Shown here: in pieces, positions 15,651 to 24,788 of the stretch | Position numbering within the stretch: position 1 is the stretch's first letter | Layout of the letters: every line of letters begins with the position of its first letter | Source of the DNA: Suttonella ornithocola | GTDB lineage: Bacteria > Pseudomonadota > Gammaproteobacteria > Cardiobacteriales > Cardiobacteriaceae | DNA length: 24,992 nucleotides | Direction of reading: 5' to 3' | NCBI RefSeq assembly: GCF_001889065.1 | Contig: NZ_LWHB01000067.1 | Coordinates: forward strand, 1 to 24,992 | Made by a program: the position numbers and the translations under genes | Notes under the pieces: generated by a model | Database searches by the model: none | Seen by the model: the letters and a program-made list of their open reading frames with translations, nothing else | What the model was told of the DNA's origin: nothing

Positions 15651-16130
15651 ATGTTTTGGGTAAATATCCTTATTTGGTTAATTGCTCTTGTCTATTTAAT
15701 CTATTTATTATCAGAAAAATTTTATTTACCAGATATGGTTGAACCAACATTGGTAAAACCCGCACTTAGACGTCGATTAGCAGATTCTCTAATGATTTTT
15801 GGCGCAACTCTATACGGTATCTATACTGCGCTTACAAATCAGCAATACACTTCCTTGCTAGCACCATTAACTATATTAGCGATTACTCTGCTTATTTTGA
15901 TGATTAGACACCCTAAATGGCATTTAAAAGAAAATGGATTTGTTTACTATTTTCGCTATGTTCCTTATAGTGCAATCACTCATATGCAGTTAGCACAAAA
16001 CGGAGTTTTACTAATTACACTTAACAATGGTGGAAAAATTCCAATTGCATTTGCTAACATTGCAGCAGTCGAAACCGCTGCAAACTTTTTTACCAATGAA
16101 AAACAGCTAGAGAATGTAATCAAATCATAA
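15651..16130 (+). CDS. yobD: DUF986 family membrane protein YobD
   Basis: This 159-residue inner membrane protein has three hydrophobic segments (about residues 2-20, 47-62 and 66-86), followed by a soluble C-terminal half rich in strands. Size, the early YLPDMVEPTLVKPALRRRLADSLM stretch and position immediately after manZ match the DUF986 protein YobD, which follows manXYZ in E. coli. The conserved linkage suggests a role with the mannose PTS, but no function is established. A clear AGGAGAG precedes the ATG. It converges on manA, with only 35 bases between the two stops. Confidence 0.85.
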   Translation: MFWVNILIWLIALVYLIYLLSEKFYLPDMVEPTLVKPALRRRLADSLMIFGATLYGIYTALTNQQYTSLLAPLTILAITLLILMIRHPKWHLKENGFVYYFRYVPYSAITHMQLAQNGVLLITLNNGGKIPIAFANIAAVETAANFFTNEKQLENVIKS

Positions 16131-16142
16131 TTTATCATTTCT

Positions 16143-16163
16143 AATAAAAATTAAGTTTTTATT
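16143..16163. terminator. AT-only bidirectional hairpin between yobD and manA
   Basis: AATAAAAA and TTTTTATT form perfect 8-bp arms around TTAAG. It lies between convergent stops and presents a T-rich run on either strand, fitting a shared terminator, although the stem contains no G-C pair. Confidence 0.45.
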
Positions 16164-16165
16164 TG

Positions 16166-17344
16166 CTAAACTTGATTACTAGCAATTACCCAACGAGCAC
16201 TATCAGTTTGTAACTGTAAGTGCTCACCAGCAGGAATTAAAACCGCCGCACCTTTTTCTTTTAAGACAAGCGCGTTTTCCTTAGCTTGAATAGATAATTC
16301 TCCCTCTAAAAGCAAGAGAATACCGACTTGTTCAGCAGAGTAAATTTGTTGGGTTGATTGAGAAAATTGATAATCAACCAATGTAAAGTCATCAACAGAA
16401 AAAGCATATTCTTTAACGTTTTCATTTTCTGCCATTGCGGAAACAATTACTGGCTCAATTGATTCAACTTTAATAATATTCAATAACTCATCAATAGCAA
16501 CATACTTTGGCGTTAATCCCGCTCTTAATACATTATCTGAAGCCGCCATCAACTCAATATTTTGTCCACGCAAATAAGCATGAGGCAAGCGTGCAATCTG
16601 AAAAATGCCTTCCCCTTTTTTCAGTTGAACAATATTAAATAAATAAAAACAAAGTAAACCGGCATCTAAAGTTTCAGCCGTCATCTCCATTGCTTCAAAA
16701 GCATAGCGTAGCCAATAATCTGGATTTAATAAATCTTGTGTTTCAACTTGTTCAATGACAGGCATTAGCCATTCTTGCAAAGTTTCTACATGAGTTTTCA
16801 TCAGTTTGGCATAAACTTCCGCTAATGGCTGCTCATTGAGCATTGAGACAACAGGCTTTAGACTAGGATGACGAGCAAGTCTTTGCCGTGCAACCTCTAC
16901 CGTTGTAAACCCATGTAATAACCAAAAGTCAGATAACGCAATCATCATTTCTGGCTTATGATTATCATCACGATACAAACGGTCAGTAGCAGATAAAGGT
17001 TTCCCTTCTTGTTCTTCTTTCGCATAACCAGCTTCTGCCTGCGCTTTGTTAGGATGGACTTGTATCGAAAGCGGTAACCGCACATCTAATAATTTCAATA
17101 AAAACGGTAAATGCTCACCATAACGCGTCTTAGAAGCTGGAGTTAATATGTCTAAATGCGATTTTAACCATTGATTTAACGGTTTTCCCTCAATCAAAGA
17201 AGGGGCATTTGGATGATTGCCATACCAAAGCTCCGCTAAAGGAGCTTCTTTATCTTTGATAACCGCCCCAGCGAGATACTCTTTTAAAAAGTGATACCCA
17301 CCCCATGCGTATGGTTGGATAGCAGCCGTTAGTGGATAAATCAT
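16166..17344 (-). CDS. manA: Mannose-6-phosphate isomerase, class I
   Basis: ManA interconverts mannose-6-phosphate and fructose-6-phosphate, sending the product of the mannose PTS into glycolysis and supplying mannose-6-phosphate for sugar nucleotides. The 392 residues have the type I cupin fold. QPYAWGG is at the N-terminus, and the zinc-binding residues are in LSIQVHPNKAQAE (Gln and His) and HKPEMMIAL (Glu). The later LPHAYLRGQNIELMAASDNVLRAGLTPKYVA holds the third-cupin His and the active-site Arg. It ends an azlC-azlD-manA unit, starting 8 bases after azlD. The neighbouring manXYZ-yobD operon is convergent, so it is linked in function but transcribed separately. Confidence 0.95.
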   Translation of the reverse strand: MIYPLTAAIQPYAWGGYHFLKEYLAGAVIKDKEAPLAELWYGNHPNAPSLIEGKPLNQWLKSHLDILTPASKTRYGEHLPFLLKLLDVRLPLSIQVHPNKAQAEAGYAKEEQEGKPLSATDRLYRDDNHKPEMMIALSDFWLLHGFTTVEVARQRLARHPSLKPVVSMLNEQPLAEVYAKLMKTHVETLQEWLMPVIEQVETQDLLNPDYWLRYAFEAMEMTAETLDAGLLCFYLFNIVQLKKGEGIFQIARLPHAYLRGQNIELMAASDNVLRAGLTPKYVAIDELLNIIKVESIEPVIVSAMAENENVKEYAFSVDDFTLVDYQFSQSTQQIYSAEQVGILLLLEGELSIQAKENALVLKEKGAAVLIPAGEHLQLQTDSARWVIASNQV

Positions 17345-17352
17345 AATCGCTC

Positions 17353-17679
17353 CTAATGAATAAAAGATTGCCCAATCACATAGACACTTAATGCCGTAAA
17401 AATACTAATCATTGGCTGACGATAAAAATGCTCTAAGCCCGCCAATATCGATAATGCCAACAGACTAACCAAAATTTGAGCAGGCGATTGCCAATATAAA
17501 TTTATCACACAATATCCTGCCAAAATTCCCATAATTCCTGAAGGCATCGTTGTCCCTAGAAAACGGAAAATATTCTGATAGCGTTTAGCCATCTTAATCA
17601 AAATAAAGGGAAACAGACGTAGAAAAAAAGTAATCCCAGCGCACAAAAAAATCATAAAAATAATATAACTTTTAGCCAT
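17353..17679 (-). CDS. azlD: AzlD family branched-chain amino acid exporter subunit
   Basis: AzlD is the small membrane partner of AzlC. Together they export branched-chain amino acids and their analogues (BrnFE-type permease). From the ATG at 17679 the protein has 108 residues and about four hydrophobic helices. The first helix is followed by FFLRLFPFILI and then the TTMPSGIMGILAGYCV segment characteristic of AzlD. I chose the ATG at 17679 because it overlaps the azlC stop by 8 bases and has GGATGA upstream. The ATG at 17688 is also possible. It sits 8 bases before manA, giving one unit of three genes. It is in the same window as ilvBNC, but on the other strand and 12 kb away. Confidence 0.85.
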   Translation of the reverse strand: MAKSYIIFMIFLCAGITFFLRLFPFILIKMAKRYQNIFRFLGTTMPSGIMGILAGYCVINLYWQSPAQILVSLLALSILAGLEHFYRQPMISIFTALSVYVIGQSFIH

Positions 17680-18364
17680 TATTTTCATCCATTGGCAGAA
17701 CTTGTTGACGAGGCAAACCAAGCAATAAAACCGTTAACACGCTAATCGCTATTAACAATAATTGATTTTTATCTACCCCAAAAAGATAAACGGCTATCAA
17801 TCCGCATACCATTCCTATGGCTCCTAATAGCATGGCAGGGCGCCGAGAGCGGTGATAATAATGATTTTGCGCCAATACAACAAACACCCCACATAAAGCA
17901 AAATCAAATCCCACGATTTCCACAGGAATAAACGCACCAATTAAAATTCCGATTAACGTCCCAAAAACCCAATAAATCTGCAATAACATCAGCGCAATCG
18001 TAATTTTACGATAATCTTTATCACGCTTTAATTGCTCAACTAACGAAAATCCTTCATCTGTTAACGCAAAGACGCTATACAAAAATGCCAAAGGATGATG
18101 ACGATAAAGCACGCTAGGAAAAGATAAGCCATAGAAAATATGGCGCAGATTAACCGCCAAAGCAGCAACGAAGACCGTTTCCCAATTGGCTTGCACGACC
18201 AACAATCCAATTAGTAAAAATTGCATTGACCCCGCATATAAAAAGACACTTGCTAATAATGCGCCCCAAGCAGGCAACCCAGCTTGCATCCAAGCTACTG
18301 CAAATGCGATTGCCAAAGGAACATATCCCAACAACAAAGGTAAAGTTAAACGAAACAGACTCAA
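17672..18364 (-). CDS. azlC: AzlC family branched-chain amino acid exporter subunit
   Basis: AzlC is the large membrane subunit of the AzlCD branched-chain amino acid exporter. The 230 residues contain the family markers PLLLGYVPLAIAFAV, SVFLYAGSMQFLLIGLL and NLRHIFYGLSFPSVL, and hydrophobic helices throughout. The start shown is a TTG, because there is no ATG in frame before Met26, which is already inside the first helix. A GAGATAG sequence lies upstream. Transcription diverges from lepA, and the short 18365-18420 gap must hold both promoters. Confidence 0.88.
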   Translation of the reverse strand: MSLFRLTLPLLLGYVPLAIAFAVAWMQAGLPAWGALLASVFLYAGSMQFLLIGLLVVQANWETVFVAALAVNLRHIFYGLSFPSVLYRHHPLAFLYSVFALTDEGFSLVEQLKRDKDYRKITIALMLLQIYWVFGTLIGILIGAFIPVEIVGFDFALCGVFVVLAQNHYYHRSRRPAMLLGAIGMVCGLIAVYLFGVDKNQLLLIAISVLTVLLLGLPRQQVLPMDENNG

Positions 18365-18392
18365 GAAATACTATCTCTATAAAATCTATACT

Positions 18393-18422
18393 TTAACACG
18401 CGCCTTTCTATTAAGCTATAAT
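18393..18422 (+). promoter_or_regulatory. lepA promoter, which also settles the lepA start
   Basis: TTAACA (18393-18398, 5 of 6) and a perfect TATAAT (18417-18422) are 18 bases apart. The -10 box includes the first two bases of an in-frame ATG at 18421, so that codon cannot be on the transcript. Translation must begin at 18457. Confidence 0.8.
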
Positions 18423-18456
18423 GCGCAACTTTTACACGTGCGACGAGTTTAGTTTC

Positions 18457-20262
18457 ATGCAAAGCAATATCCGCAATTTTTCTATTATTGCCCATATCGA
18501 CCATGGTAAATCCACTTTATCTGACCGTTTTATCCAATACTGCGGCGGTTTATCCGAACGTGAAATGGCGGCACAAGTATTGGATTCTATGGATATTGAA
18601 CGAGAACGTGGAATAACCATTAAAGCGCAATCCGTTTCACTAAATTACACGGCGCAAGACGGACAAGTGTATCAGCTCAATTTTATTGATACGCCGGGAC
18701 ATGTAGATTTTTCTTACGAAGTTTCTCGTTCTCTCTATGCTTGCGAGGGCGCATTATTGGTGGTAGATGCTGCGCAAGGCGTGGAAGCACAATCGGTAGC
18801 GAACTGCTACACCGCTATTGAGCAAGACTTAGAAGTGCTTCCTGTGCTGAATAAAATAGACCTACCCTCTGCTGAACCAGAACGCGTCAAACAAGAAATT
18901 GAAGATATTATTGGACTAGATACCAGCGAAACGCTTAATGTTTCAGCAAAAACAGGCGTAGGCGTGCCAGAACTACTCGAACAAATTGTCGCAAAAATTC
19001 CACCACCACAAGGTAATCCCGATGCGCCAACTAAAGCATTAATTATCGATTCTTGGTTTGATGCGTATGTTGGCGTGGTTACCTTAGTACGCGTCTTTGA
19101 CGGTGAATTACGCGTCAAACAAAAAATGAAAGTGATGAGCACTGGCGATGACCATATTATTACCAAATTAGGTATTTTCACGCCCAAGCCTGTTGATAGA
19201 GAAGTTTTACGCGCAGGAGAAGTTGGTTTCGTCATTTCTTCTATCAAGGATATTAACGGCGCACCTGTTGGCGATACATTAACTGATGCTCAAAATCCGA
19301 CTGCCGAACGCTTACCAGGCTTTAAGCAAGTTCAGCCACGCGTATTTGCAGGACTCTTTCCGGTAGAATCAGATGATTATGAAGATTTACGCGATGCGTT
19401 ATCTAAACTCGCACTCAATGATGCCTCATTATTTTATGAACCAGAAACCTCGCAAGCGCTAGGATTTGGTTTCCGCTGTGGTTTCTTAGGAATGCTTCAC
19501 ATGGAAATCATCCAAGAACGACTTGAAAGAGAGTACGACTTAGACCTGATTACTACCGCGCCTACCGTGATTTATGAAGTCCTTACCACCGATGGTGAAA
19601 CGCTTCACATTGACAACCCTAGCAAACTCCCACCAACAAACTACATTGAAGAAATCCGCGAACCTATCATTATTGCGAATATTCTTTTACCACAAGAATA
19701 CGTTGGTGCCGTGATGGGACTGTGTATTGAAAAACGCGGCGTGCAAAAAGATATGCAATTTGCAGGCAGCCAAGTACAGCTCCGCTTTGAAATGCCGATG
19801 AGCGAAGTCGTTCTAGACTTTTTTGACCGCTTAAAATCCGTTTCTAGAGGCTTTGCTTCTTTTGATTATGAATTCTTACGCTTTGATGCAGCAAACCTTG
19901 TTCGCTTAGATGTGTTAATCAACGGCGATAAAGTCGATTCCTTATCCATCATTGTTCATCGTGAACAAGCACAATATCGTGGACGAGAACTCGTTGAACG
20001 AATGAAAGACCTTATTCCTAGACAAATGTTTGAAGTCGCTATTCAAGCGGCTATTGGCTCATCTATCATTGCACGTTCAACCGTAAAAGCCTTGCGTAAA
20101 AACGTATTGGCAAAATGCTATGGTGGCGATGTCTCACGAAAACGTAAATTGCTTGAAAAACAAAAAGCCGGTAAAAAGCGCATGAAACAAGTCGGTAGCG
20201 TAGAAATTCCGCAAGAAGCGTTTCTTGCGGTTCTCAAAGCCGATACCGGCAAAAATGACTAA
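18457..20262 (+). CDS. lepA: Elongation factor 4 (LepA), ribosome-associated GTPase
   Basis: LepA is a translational GTPase related to EF-G that acts on ribosomes and aids 30S assembly and initiation. From the ATG at 18457 it has 601 residues, close to E. coli's 599. The N-terminal GTPase domain has G1 AHIDHGKST (12-20), G2 around RGITIKAQ, G3 DTPGH and G4 NKID. Later domains include [19 protein letters not shown], the EF-G-like [23 protein letters not shown], and the LepA-specific C-terminal domain with [26 protein letters not shown]. An upstream ATG at 18421 would add 12 residues, but it overlaps the promoter. It begins the lepA-lepB-rnc-era cluster. lepB starts 15 bases later. Confidence 0.97.
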   Translation: MQSNIRNFSIIAHIDHGKSTLSDRFIQYCGGLSEREMAAQVLDSMDIERERGITIKAQSVSLNYTAQDGQVYQLNFIDTPGHVDFSYEVSRSLYACEGALLVVDAAQGVEAQSVANCYTAIEQDLEVLPVLNKIDLPSAEPERVKQEIEDIIGLDTSETLNVSAKTGVGVPELLEQIVAKIPPPQGNPDAPTKALIIDSWFDAYVGVVTLVRVFDGELRVKQKMKVMSTGDDHIITKLGIFTPKPVDREVLRAGEVGFVISSIKDINGAPVGDTLTDAQNPTAERLPGFKQVQPRVFAGLFPVESDDYEDLRDALSKLALNDASLFYEPETSQALGFGFRCGFLGMLHMEIIQERLEREYDLDLITTAPTVIYEVLTTDGETLHIDNPSKLPPTNYIEEIREPIIIANILLPQEYVGAVMGLCIEKRGVQKDMQFAGSQVQLRFEMPMSEVVLDFFDRLKSVSRGFASFDYEFLRFDAANLVRLDVLINGDKVDSLSIIVHREQAQYRGRELVERMKDLIPRQMFEVAIQAAIGSSIIARSTVKALRKNVLAKCYGGDVSRKRKLLEKQKAGKKRMKQVGSVEIPQEAFLAVLKADTGKND

Positions 20263-20277
20263 CTTCAGGACTTTCTT

Positions 20278-21291
20278 ATGCAAACCCTAATGGAATACTT
20301 TGAGTTCATTCTTACAATTGCGGTCATTATCTGTTTAATTTTCTATGTTATTGATGGCAGAAGCTATCGCAAAGAGCGCAATCGGCTTTATAAAGTCTTT
20401 AAAACGCAAACAGAAACCGATGAAGACCGTAATCTTTATGGAATGCGTCTCATTGAAGCACAACAAAACGGGGTAAAAAAACGCTTGCGTACCACCCTTC
20501 TTTCCGCAAATACCAAGCTCAATACCCGCAAACCGCTAGATGCCAAAGAACTTTATTGGGCAACCCATCCCGTTTACCCTAAAGAAAAATTTATAGAATT
20601 CTTTGGTGGAATGTTTTGGATATTGTTTATTATTTGGATAGTTCGTTCCTTTTTATGGGAACCGTTCCAAATTCCATCAGCTTCAATGGAACCAACGCTA
20701 CAAAAAGGCGATTTTATCCTCGTTGACAAATATCGTTATGGTTTGCGCCTTCCTATTTCGCATACAAAAATCTTACCGCTTGGCACAGTAAAACGCGGAG
20801 ATGTTGCAGTATTTCGTTACCCGAAAAACCCTAAGATTGCTTACATTAAAAGAATTATTGCCCTTCCCGGTGATGAAGTCATCATTAAAGACGGTACGTT
20901 TGTTATCAATGGACATCCTTTGATGCTAACTTCTTTAAACCAACCTCGCTTTGGACATGAAGATAAAAGCCAAAAATACGATGTCTATAAAGAAAACATC
21001 GACGGAAAAGAGCATCTTACGCAGTTTACACAAAATTCTGCTTACCGCGTGAACGCAGCACTTGCGCAACTTAACAGACAACCTTTCCAACTCCCAGAAG
21101 GCGTTGCCTTTATCGTACCTGAAAACGAATATCTTGCGATTGGTGATAATCGTGACGCTAGTGCAGATAGTCGATTCTGGGGATTTGTACCAGATGCTAA
21201 CTTAGTCGGTAAAGCGACTCGCATTTGGATGAACAGTGATTGCATTCTTCTTCGTGGACAATGTAATCGTATTGGTAAAAAAATAGAATAA
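20278..21291 (+). CDS. lepB: Signal peptidase I
   Basis: LepB removes signal peptides from exported proteins at the outer face of the inner membrane. The 337 residues have two N-terminal membrane helices (about 7-24 and 108-124). The catalytic nucleophile Ser136 is in IPSASMEPTLQKGD and the general base Lys191 is in YIKRIIALPGDEV, so the Ser-Lys dyad is intact. Box E (AIGDNRDASADSRFWGFVP) is also complete. AGGA precedes the ATG. The stop overlaps the rnc start as TAATG. The lepA-lepB order is widely conserved in Gammaproteobacteria. Confidence 0.96.
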   Translation: MQTLMEYFEFILTIAVIICLIFYVIDGRSYRKERNRLYKVFKTQTETDEDRNLYGMRLIEAQQNGVKKRLRTTLLSANTKLNTRKPLDAKELYWATHPVYPKEKFIEFFGGMFWILFIIWIVRSFLWEPFQIPSASMEPTLQKGDFILVDKYRYGLRLPISHTKILPLGTVKRGDVAVFRYPKNPKIAYIKRIIALPGDEVIIKDGTFVINGHPLMLTSLNQPRFGHEDKSQKYDVYKENIDGKEHLTQFTQNSAYRVNAALAQLNRQPFQLPEGVAFIVPENEYLAIGDNRDASADSRFWGFVPDANLVGKATRIWMNSDCILLRGQCNRIGKKIE

Positions 21292-21965
21292 TGAAACCAA
21301 CAGATTGGCAAACCCTACAAAAAAAACTCAATTATCGATTTACAAATTTGGCATTGCTTAAACAAGCACTCACCCATAGAAGTCATTCCATCACTCATAA
21401 TGAGCGACTTGAATATCTAGGGGATGCCCTATTAGAAACGATTATCAGCATTGAGCTATATCGTCGTCATCCCCAAGCGCCGGAAGGGAATTTAACACGC
21501 TTACGCGCCGCAATTGTCAAAGGCAGCAACTTAGCCAAAATTGCCAAACAATTAGCGCTTGGCGAATACCTACAATTAGGAGATGGGGAGCGAAAAAGTG
21601 GCGGCTCTCGACGCGAAACCATACTCGCAGATGCCGTTGAAGCGATTATTGCGGCTGTTTACTTAGATAGTGATTTTGCGCTGTGCGAAAGCTTTACCCT
21701 TGCCCTATTTGAACAAAACTTAGAAGCTTTGCCCGATGCTGAGGCACTTAAAGATGCCAAAACACGCTTACAAGAATATTTACAAGGACGCGGACTCCCT
21801 TTACCTATCTACACCTTAGAAAAAGAAAGCGGTCCAGAGCATAATCGTAAATTTACCGTTTCAGCCAGCAGCGAAAACTATCGTAGCGAAGCCACCGCAA
21901 CCAATCGAAAAAAAGCGGAACAGGCTGCGGCTGAATCCCTTCTCCTTCATTACCGGAAATCTTAA
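21291..21965 (+). CDS. rnc: Ribonuclease III
   Basis: RNase III cuts double-stranded RNA in rRNA precursors and many mRNAs. The 224 residues match the usual length. The catalytic domain has Glu38, Glu41 and Asp45 in NERLEYLGDALL, and Asp114 and Glu117 in ILADAVEAIIAA, all at the E. coli positions. The signature has Ala where NERLEFLGDS has Ser, a conservative change. The C-terminal double-stranded RNA-binding domain (about 154-222) includes DAKTRLQEYLQGRGL and KKAEQAAAESLL. The start shares a base with the lepB stop, and the stop with the era start (TAATG at both), so the three are translationally coupled. Confidence 0.97.
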   Translation: MKPTDWQTLQKKLNYRFTNLALLKQALTHRSHSITHNERLEYLGDALLETIISIELYRRHPQAPEGNLTRLRAAIVKGSNLAKIAKQLALGEYLQLGDGERKSGGSRRETILADAVEAIIAAVYLDSDFALCESFTLALFEQNLEALPDAEALKDAKTRLQEYLQGRGLPLPIYTLEKESGPEHNRKFTVSASSENYRSEATATNRKKAEQAAAESLLLHYRKS

Positions 21966-22864
21966 TGACTAAAGCTGGATATATTGCTGTTGTTGGACGC
22001 CCCAACGTTGGTAAATCAACCCTAATCAATCATCTTTTAGGACAAAAAATTGCTATTACCAGTCGTAAACCGCAAACCACTCGTCATGCCTTAATGGGCA
22101 TTTATACTGACCAAGAAACGCAAATTGTTTTTATCGATACGCCCGGCATTCATAGCGATGCTAAAAAAGCCATCAATCGACAAATGAACCGAGCCGCATG
22201 GCAATCAATGGATTACGTTGATGCAGTGATTCAAGTGAGCGAAGTGGGACATTGGACAGAAGATGACCAGCGCGTTGCCGATGGAATTGCTAAATTAGCC
22301 ATTCCAAAAATTCAAGTCATCAATAAAATTGATAAACTCAAAGACCCTTCTACCTTACTGCCTGAATTAGAAAAAATGTTTGCGCGTGGCGAATGGACGG
22401 CGATTGTCCCAGTTTCTGCACAAAAATCGCAAAACTTGGATTCTCTCCTTACCACCTTAACTGCTCAGCTACCTGAACAGCCATGGATTTTTCCTGAAGA
22501 TCAAATCACCACGGCAGGAATGCGCTTTATGGCAGCTGAAGTTGTCCGCGAAAAACTCTTTCGCTACCTTCATCAGGAAGTCCCTTATGAGCTAGGCGTT
22601 ATCATTGAGCGTTATCAAGAAGATGATAACATCGTCTTTATTGATGCCACCATTATGGTAGAGCGAGATAGCCAAAAAGGCATTATTATCGGAAAAGGCG
22701 GGCAAACGCTCAAAGCGGTTGGAAAATCCGCACGTGAAGACCTAGAAAAAATTCTAGGCAAAAAAGTAATGCTCAAAACCTTTGTCAAAGTCAAAAATAA
22801 CTGGCGAGATAATGACCAAATCATTCAAAGCATGGGACATGGGAACGACACTACCATTGACTAA
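21965..22864 (+). CDS. era: GTPase Era
   Basis: Era is an essential GTPase that binds 16S rRNA and assists 30S maturation. The 299 residues have an N-terminal GTPase domain with G1 GRPNVGKS (11-18), a G2 region around KPQTTRH, G3 DTPGI and G4 NKID. The C-terminal KH domain has GVIIERYQEDD and the RNA-binding loop IIIGKGGQTLKAVGKSARED. It overlaps rnc by one base. The rnc-era pairing is standard in Gammaproteobacteria and matches their joint role in rRNA processing. Confidence 0.97.
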   Translation: MTKAGYIAVVGRPNVGKSTLINHLLGQKIAITSRKPQTTRHALMGIYTDQETQIVFIDTPGIHSDAKKAINRQMNRAAWQSMDYVDAVIQVSEVGHWTEDDQRVADGIAKLAIPKIQVINKIDKLKDPSTLLPELEKMFARGEWTAIVPVSAQKSQNLDSLLTTLTAQLPEQPWIFPEDQITTAGMRFMAAEVVREKLFRYLHQEVPYELGVIIERYQEDDNIVFIDATIMVERDSQKGIIIGKGGQTLKAVGKSAREDLEKILGKKVMLKTFVKVKNNWRDNDQIIQSMGHGNDTTID

Positions 22865-22885
22865 TCATCAAACCAACCGCTCATC

Positions 22886-24214
22886 ATGAAAAAATCTTCT
22901 GCAGATAAAATTGTTAATCGTCGCTTAAACCAAAATAAAAAAAATGCTTTTAAGCTCTATCGCTTAATTCTGTGGCTAAAAAAACCTAGCAATACTCTTT
23001 GGGTAACGCCAACTTTAGGAGGCGTATTTGCGGTAATTTTTGCACTTATCGCAAAATTCGGTAGTTTTTTATTACCTAGTGCTATTTTGCCAGATATTAG
23101 CATTGATATTGTTGAAAGCTTACTAGACGTTATCTCCAATACGATGCTGGCTGTTAGTACCTTTTCACTATCTATCATGGTGAGTGCATTTGCAGCAGCC
23201 TCAAATGGTGCCACACCAAGAGCAACCTCTCTTGTAATGGCTGATGATAATACCCGTATTGCTATTGCAAGCTTTATTAGTGCTTTTATCTATGCAGTCA
23301 TTGGAAAAATTGCACTTGGACTAGATTACTACACCCAAAATGGGCGATTTATTCTCTTTATTTCAACCATTTTGGTACTCATCTATGTCATTATTACGCT
23401 CATCCGCTGGGTACACACCCTCTCAACACTAGGGCGTTTAGATAATACAATTAGTAAAATTTATGATGCCACCAAACAAGCATTAGCCAAATGGTTAGCA
23501 GATCCTCAATTTGGCATTAGTGGAGACGCACCTGATAGAGAGCATGATGCGCAATATCACTCTGCTAGCACTGGCTATATTGCCCATATCTACTTTTCTG
23601 GGCTAAATAAAATTGCGAAAGAAAATAATTTACATATTCGTTTAAACGTTCGCCCTGGACATTTCACCTATCTTCACGACCCTATTGCCAATATTTGGGG
23701 AGAAACTAACGAATATATCTTAGAAGAAATTGGGAACTGCTTTGTTATTGAACCCAATCGAAGCTATATGCAAGATCCACGATTTGGATTATTAGTCATG
23801 AGTGAGGTTGCGCAAAGAGCGCTTTCCCCAGCTGTTAATGACCCTGGAACAGCACTAACGATTATCAATAATCTTTCAACAATTCTGACAGATACGCAAC
23901 CTGAAGAACAAAAAGAAGATTATCCTCATCTATCTTTAGGACAAGCCAACTATACAGACCTTATTCGTCAACCTTTCGACCCTATTGCTAGAGACGGTGC
24001 TGGTAATTATGAAGTGCAAATTCGGTTGATGAAAGCACTTGCCTCTATCGCGCATATTCGTAGTGAGCTAGCACTTGCCTGTGAAAAACAAGCCTATCGG
24101 GCGCTAGAATATGCCAGTGCTTTACCGATTGATAGCGATAAAGAAACCTTAGCACGTTTGACTCAACATTTATTCCCGAAAGAGGAAGAGAAGCAAGATT
24201 TCGAACCTTACTAA
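22886..24214 (+). CDS. DUF2254 family membrane protein
   Basis: The 442-residue protein has four predicted membrane helices in its first half (about 37-65, 80-105, 122-145 and 150-175). A large soluble C-terminal half contains the DUF2254 signature RALSPAVNDPGTALTIINNL. Other family-like segments are STFSLSIMVSAFAAASNGATPRA between helices 2 and 3 and RPGHFTYLHDPIANIWG in the soluble part. The family is common in proteobacteria and its function is unknown. It lies 21 bases after era on the same strand, but no ribosome site is visible, so co-transcription with era is possible but not shown. Confidence 0.88.
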   Translation: MKKSSADKIVNRRLNQNKKNAFKLYRLILWLKKPSNTLWVTPTLGGVFAVIFALIAKFGSFLLPSAILPDISIDIVESLLDVISNTMLAVSTFSLSIMVSAFAAASNGATPRATSLVMADDNTRIAIASFISAFIYAVIGKIALGLDYYTQNGRFILFISTILVLIYVIITLIRWVHTLSTLGRLDNTISKIYDATKQALAKWLADPQFGISGDAPDREHDAQYHSASTGYIAHIYFSGLNKIAKENNLHIRLNVRPGHFTYLHDPIANIWGETNEYILEEIGNCFVIEPNRSYMQDPRFGLLVMSEVAQRALSPAVNDPGTALTIINNLSTILTDTQPEEQKEDYPHLSLGQANYTDLIRQPFDPIARDGAGNYEVQIRLMKALASIAHIRSELALACEKQAYRALEYASALPIDSDKETLARLTQHLFPKEEEKQDFEPY

Positions 24215-24228
24215 GTTCTCAAAGCTAA

Positions 24229-24249
24229 TTGCATATTTAATCTATGCAA
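24229..24249. terminator. Hairpin after the DUF2254 gene
   Basis: TTGCATA and TATGCAA form 7-bp arms around a 7-base loop, 14 bases past the DUF2254 stop and between convergent genes. There is no T-tract, so it is a weak candidate. A perfect CTTATTTAAATAAG palindrome lies just beyond at 24270-24283. Confidence 0.35.
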
Positions 24250-24274
24250 CTAGCACATAAACTATACAGCTTAT

Positions 24275-24788
24275 TTAAATAAGACGTTCTTTCAACAAAA
24301 TCAATGACGTTTTTCTCAAATAAATTTCTTCCATTGATAACCTTGCTTGAGATTGCCAATGCTCCTCAAGCGTATCTACTAGCAATGTAGCATATACTCG
24401 CTTCAATCCTTTAAGCGCTTTTAAAGCACTTAGCAGGGCTCTTTTATCCCCTATTCTATTTAGCACATCTTGATACGGTGTTACCACAAGCGGCAATACA
24501 TGAGCCGTTAAGTGCTGATAAATCTTTTCACGCTCAATCGATAAAACCTTTGGTTCTAGTATTGTCGCAAATGGATTATCAACTGGAGGACTACTATATG
24601 AGGCTACCGTTGCAATAATATAGTCAAATCAGCTAAAAAACAGAACGTTATCTACCGCCAGAATGGCTAGATAAGGGCTATAGGATGTTTTGTTTTTTAG
24701 CTGATCGCACTATATTTTCTATTTCCAAAGCCAAATCTTGATACGACTGCGTTCTTTCTAAAGATAAATACGCTGAATAATATAAAGC
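24275..24788 (-). pseudogene. Unrecognised gene broken by a MITE and an IS630 element
   Basis: Two coding segments on the minus strand belong to one gene. The left segment is open from 24619 down to the TAA at 24275 (IATVASYSSPPVDNPF ... LILLKERLI). The right segment, 24788-24715, encodes ALYYSAYLSLERTQSY through LALEIEN. Removing the 24619-24714 element while keeping one TA joins them in frame as ALEIENIIATVASY, with no stop. The upstream end is cut by the IS630 end at 24789, so the N-terminal part lies outside the window or is lost. About 140 residues are recoverable. They are helical, charged and have no membrane segment. I do not recognise the family. As it stands the right part meets a stop at 24678-24680 inside the MITE. 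Confidence 0.75.
24619..24714. mobile_element. Palindromic IS630-type MITE, TA target
   Basis: The ends are TATAGTCAAATCAGC and the inverse of TATAGTGCGATCAGC. Both then continue CTAAAAAAC, giving 23-bp terminal repeats with three mismatches. The inner part is also inverted (TATCTA/TAGATA and CCA/TGG around GAA at 24661-24663), so most of the element folds on itself, with about 11 extra bases in the right arm. TA bounds both ends. The sequence of the ends resembles the IS630 end at 24791. It has no coding capacity. Confidence 0.82.

Noticed and set aside
18421..18456. Extended N-terminus of LepA from the ATG at 18421
   Set aside because: The codon is part of the -10 box of a good promoter, and the added residues do not match LepA proteins.
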